Below the pieces are notes generated by a model. That model saw nothing but the letters and a program-made list of their open reading frames with translations. It was not told the origin of the DNA and searched no databases. Made by a program: the position numbers and the translations under genes. A stretch of DNA of 7,452 nucleotides, taken from the NCBI GenBank assembly GCA_011065235.1, contig JAAKFB010000083.1:1-7452 (forward strand), given 5' to 3'. Source of the stretch: Chlamydiota bacterium (GTDB lineage Bacteria > Chlamydiota > Chlamydiia > Chlamydiales > Rhabdochlamydiaceae). Positions 5,663-7,452 of this stretch are shown here, piece after piece (the first letter of the stretch is position 1; each line of letters starts with the position of its first letter).

Positions 5663-6218
5663 TTACAGAAGAGGCTGCACATTCAACAGCAACGGCTGAA
5701 CACTTTCCAATAATTGTAAAGAGTGAAATTATTCCACCATAGACAGCCCACGAACCTATAAAAATTACGGGAACGATTGTAGCAACTACTATTGAAGGTC
5801 CAGAAGGTTTGCTCACTGCTGGGTTTTCTGAGAAAAAAGTGTCGTACATCATTCCAATTGCTATCGCAAGCCCTGCAGACCGAGCATAGGTGTATCCGAG
5901 TTTTGAGTGACCCAATGCACCGAGCAACCCTCCTGCAACCACACTCCCATTTATCGCTCCAGATGGAGAAATGATCGTGTTAACAAGTGCACAAATGAAT
6001 GTCGTTGATTGAAAATAATTAATGGAAAGACCCGTTTGGATTGCGAGACATTGAAAGCCTCGCGATAAGCTGTGGGAATAACCCCCCCCAGATGCAATTG
6101 CAAGAATTCCAAGAGCACCTGTAACAACTCCTATAATTTTACTTGCCGGAGGACTTCTTTCAGCAAGCTTCCCGACATTAAGCTCATAATTTTGAAACAA
6201 CGAATTGACAACTCTCAT
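5640..6218 (-). CDS. Orphan membrane protein, copy B paralogue (192 aa)
   Basis: Start ATG 6218 follows GAAGG with a 5-base gap. It is the paralogue of the 4455-5051 product, by eye roughly 45% identical with a few small gaps. The conserved core is residues 47-82 (YSHSLS, FQCLAIQTGLSINYFQ, TTFICALVNTI) and 102-117 (GHSKLGYTYARSAGL). Hydrophobic segments lie at about 27-46, 74-84, 92-103, 113-124 and 141-170; the region between residues 125 and 150 differs most from copy A. Its last codons and stop lie in the synthetase-tail stump, mirroring the overlap of copy A. It is intact in frame and start site, so it is probably expressed. Function unknown. Confidence 0.8.
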   Translation of the reverse strand: MRVVNSLFQNYELNVGKLAERSPPASKIIGVVTGALGILAIASGGGYSHSLSRGFQCLAIQTGLSINYFQSTTFICALVNTIISPSGAINGSVVAGGLLGALGHSKLGYTYARSAGLAIAIGMMYDTFFSENPAVSKPSGPSIVVATIVPVIFIGSWAVYGGIISLFTIIGKCSAVAVECAASSVIKATKSH

Positions 6219-6264
6219 AACGCCTTCTAGTTAGGCACGAAATGGGATAAAAAAGCAATTGCAA

Positions 6265-6294
6265 TTGCAATATAAGCCTTTTTCCCCATAAAAT
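6265..6294 (+). promoter_or_regulatory. Promoter of tRNA-Ser copy B
   Basis: TTGCAA (6265-6270) and TAAAAT (6289-6294) with an 18-base spacer, as in copy A. Upstream, an extra AATTGC unit has been gained (GCAATTGCAATTGCAATA), a small repeat expansion that leaves the boxes unchanged. Confidence 0.45.
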
Positions 6295-6304
6295 GTGCTT
6301 CTCT

Positions 6305-6389
6305 GAAAGAGTGGCAGAGTGGCCGATTGCCTCGGTCTTGAAAACAGAAGTCCTGCAAGGGACCGTGGGTTCGAATCCTACCTCTTCCG
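6305..6389 (+). tRNA. tRNA-Ser(UGA), second copy, probably degenerate
   Basis: It has the same 85-base length and TGA anticodon (6339-6341) as copy A. It differs at three sites, all in the 5' half. A6306 replaces G and faces C6387 (acceptor pair 2-71 broken). G6334 replaces T and faces A6346 (middle anticodon-stem pair broken). C6331 replaces G at the base between the D and anticodon stems. The T arm, variable arm and discriminator are unchanged. Search tools may still call it a tRNA, but two stem mismatches suggest a decaying pseudo-tRNA or a poorly functional copy. Confidence 0.85.
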
Positions 6390-6439
6390 AAAACAAACCG
6401 CCTCTCGGCGGTTTTTTTTCGGAAGAGGTAGGATTCGAA
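6370..6439. repeat. 33-bp near-perfect inverted repeat spanning tRNA 3' end and terminator
   Basis: 6370-6402 pairs with 6407-6439 around loop TCTC, with a single mismatch (C6394 with T6415). The outer 20 bp are the tRNA T-loop to discriminator (6370-6389) and its exact reverse complement (6420-6439); the inner part is the terminator. In copy A the right arm is split by the 25-base insertion. Confidence 0.88.
6395..6419 (+). terminator. Rho-independent terminator of tRNA-Ser copy B
   Basis: AAACCGCC/GGCGGTTT, 8-bp stem with loop TCTC, followed by a run of eight T (6412-6419). It differs from copy A only in the length of the T-run. Confidence 0.9.
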
Positions 6440-6534
6440 GCCGGAGGGCCTGTCCGTCAGGACGCCCGGAGGCCGGCCCCGGAGTGACGGGACACGGTAG
6501 TGCCCGCCGAGGGGCGAACCGTCTCCTTAAGTAT
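6440..6534. repeat. GC-rich palindromic element, copy B
   Basis: It matches 5288-5388 except for about eight substitutions or gaps. It contains GTCC-GTCA-GGAC (4-bp stem), the core CGGCCCCGGAGTGACG (6474-6489), and CGGG-A-CAC-GGTA-GTG-CCCG, a 7-bp stem with one bulged A near 6488-6506. No credible protein is encoded. It lies directly behind the stop of the 6535-7083 gene, so it would be transcribed from either side. Confidence 0.5.
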
Positions 6535-7083
6535 TCACTCGAACAAATCCCGGGCTTTTTTCTCCGCCTCCTGTTCATACGAACGAGGCTCCTTCACTTT
6601 TTCATAAGCTTCGCTGTAGGGTTCTTCTAGAACAGTTTGATCAGGGCGAAGATCATTATATACAACCATATAATAAAGTTTTTCTCTGGAGCTCATCACA
6701 AGGCTGATACTTTCTTCTCGTGGAAAATTTTTTAAGTCTTCTTTGCAAAAACAAATCATGATGCCCACTCTTTTATTTGTAAAAGGAAACTCTTCTAAAT
6801 GGGGGCGGATTTTTTTATGGGAATTGATCATCTCACAAAAACGCTCAACACAGTCGATTTCAAGCTTTCTGGCTTCTTCGATAGATTTTTTTTCATAACA
6901 AAAAAAATCTAAGGAAATTTCCTTTATATTTCCTGCCAGTGATCCACCTATATCACAACAAACAAACCCATATTCTTCCTGCATTTCACTTGTAAATTTT
7001 TTAGTAATGCGTCTGAGATGAGTAAAATAATCATTTTCTCTTTTCACTATGCACCAAGCTGAACCAATCAAGACAGCCGTCAA
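6535..7083 (-). CDS. Hypothetical protein with N-terminal anchor (~182-192 aa)
   Basis: I do not recognise the family. The earliest standard start is TTG 7083 (MTAVLIGSAWC). The frame continues upstream to ATA 7113, which would give I/M-RRHAKLILVLTAVLIGSAWC, a textbook basic-plus-hydrophobic signal or anchor. AAAGGGG sits 5 bases before that ATA, so a non-standard start is possible. The remainder is a hydrophilic domain rich in Glu and Lys, with RITKKFTSEMQEEYGF at about 25-40, CVERFCEMINSHKKIRP at about 78-94, MICFCKEDL at 109-117 and RPDQTVLEE at 146-154. The several Cys could bind metal or form disulfides. It is followed upstream by a tandem paralogue at 7151-7452. Its last codons exist again as a stump at 5389-5424. 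Confidence 0.72.
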   Translation of the reverse strand: MTAVLIGSAWCIVKRENDYFTHLRRITKKFTSEMQEEYGFVCCDIGGSLAGNIKEISLDFFCYEKKSIEEARKLEIDCVERFCEMINSHKKIRPHLEEFPFTNKRVGIMICFCKEDLKNFPREESISLVMSSREKLYYMVVYNDLRPDQTVLEEPYSEAYEKVKEPRSYEQEAEKKARDLFE

Positions 7084-7150
7084 AACAAGAATGAGCTTAG
7101 CGTGCCTTCTTATAAAAACCCCTTTCCCATTGAAAACTACTGCTCATCTA

Positions 7151-7452
7151 TCAAAGTCTCTTCACTTTTTCGCATGCTTCGCTAAAGGTTTCTTCTAGAA
7201 CAGTTTGATCTGGGCGATGATCATTAAATTCGACTTCGTAAAATATTTTTTCTCTACAGCTCATTACAAGGCTTATACTTTCTTCAGGCGGAAAGCGTTT
7301 TAAATCTTCTTTGCAAAAACAAATCATCCTCCCCACTCTTTCACTTGTAAAAGGAAATTCCTCTAAATGCGGACGGATTTTTTTATGGGAATTGATTATC
7401 TCACAAAAACGCTCAACACAATCGACTTCAAGCTTTCTTGCTTCTTCGATCG
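7151..7452 (-). CDS. Tandem paralogue of the 6535-7083 protein (N-terminus beyond window)
   Basis: The frame is open to the right edge, so the start is not seen; internal GTG 7336 and ATG codons are not the true start. The 99 visible residues (IEEARKLEVDCVERFCE onward) match residues 68-164 of the neighbour at about 80 of 97 positions, including MICFCKEDL and RPDQTVLEE. The C-terminus differs: after EKVK this copy reads R-L-stop, while the neighbour continues another 18 residues. The gap to the neighbour is about 67 bases, so both may form one operon with this copy first. Confidence 0.75.
   Translation of the reverse strand, partial: IEEARKLEVDCVERFCEIINSHKKIRPHLEEFPFTSERVGRMICFCKEDLKRFPPEESISLVMSCREKIFYEVEFNDHRPDQTVLEETFSEACEKVKRL

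Larger units (their letters stand above)
5622..6570. repeat. Tandem duplication, copy B
   Basis: Same order as 4436-5424: synthetase-tail stump, membrane gene, tRNA-Ser, terminator and palindromic element, continuing into the complete 6535-7083 gene. The membrane gene has diverged strongly from copy A, while the tRNA flank from about 6258 to 6570 is nearly identical to it. Confidence 0.88.

Noticed and set aside
5132..6439. tRNA-Ser 3' end copies considered as att sites of an integrated element
   Set aside because: The direct copies are full tRNAs and the partial copies are inverted next to terminators. No integrase, phage or plasmid gene lies between them, and tandem duplication explains the pattern better.

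Overview
The window is 7,452 bases of bacterial DNA that looks like a short metagenomic or draft-genome contig. The main part (about 290 to the right edge) is most likely from an intracellular or host-associated bacterium. An environmental member of the Chlamydiota is my best guess, from the style of the small orphan membrane and hypothetical proteins; no phylogenetic marker proves it. The first ~285 bases have a different character. They encode a PKD-like adhesin repeat typical of Bacteroidota and join head-on to the N-terminus of a sodium:solute symporter on the other strand, so they are probably a chimeric join.

Layout. 1-288 (+): part of a PKD-like repeat protein. 277-594 (-): first ~106 residues of a sodium:solute symporter, cut at the join. 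~740-1345 (+): hypothetical protein. 1423-1746 (+): small secreted Tyr/Gly/Arg-rich protein. 1772-4483 (+): large ADP-forming acyl-CoA synthetase fused to a C-terminal GNAT domain (Pat-like). 4455-5051 (-): orphan membrane protein whose 3' end overlaps the end of the synthetase gene. 5132-5216 (+): tRNA-Ser(UGA) with promoter and strong terminator, followed by a GC-rich palindromic stretch. 5640-6218 (-): a paralogue of the membrane protein. 6305-6389 (+): a second, degenerate tRNA-Ser(UGA) with terminator and the same palindromic stretch. 6535-7083 (-): hypothetical anchored protein. 7151-7452 (-): its tandem paralogue, running off the window.

The most informative structure is a tandem duplication. 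Segment 4436-5424 (synthetase tail, membrane gene, tRNA-Ser, terminator, palindromic element, last 11 codons of the 6535-7083 gene) is repeated at 5622-6570. Copy A ends in a stump of the right-hand gene and copy B begins with a stump of the left-hand gene, as expected of a simple tandem duplication with breakpoints in both flanking genes. The membrane proteins have diverged strongly. The tRNA, its promoter, terminator and palindromic element stay about 94% or more identical, yet the second tRNA carries mispairs in its acceptor and anticodon stems. A ~200-base linker at the join (5418-5620) is built from another terminator copy and several hairpins.

Functionally, the synthetase can interconvert acetyl-CoA with acetate and ATP and may once have regulated proteins by acetylation. 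The other proteins are orphans, and no pathway links them.
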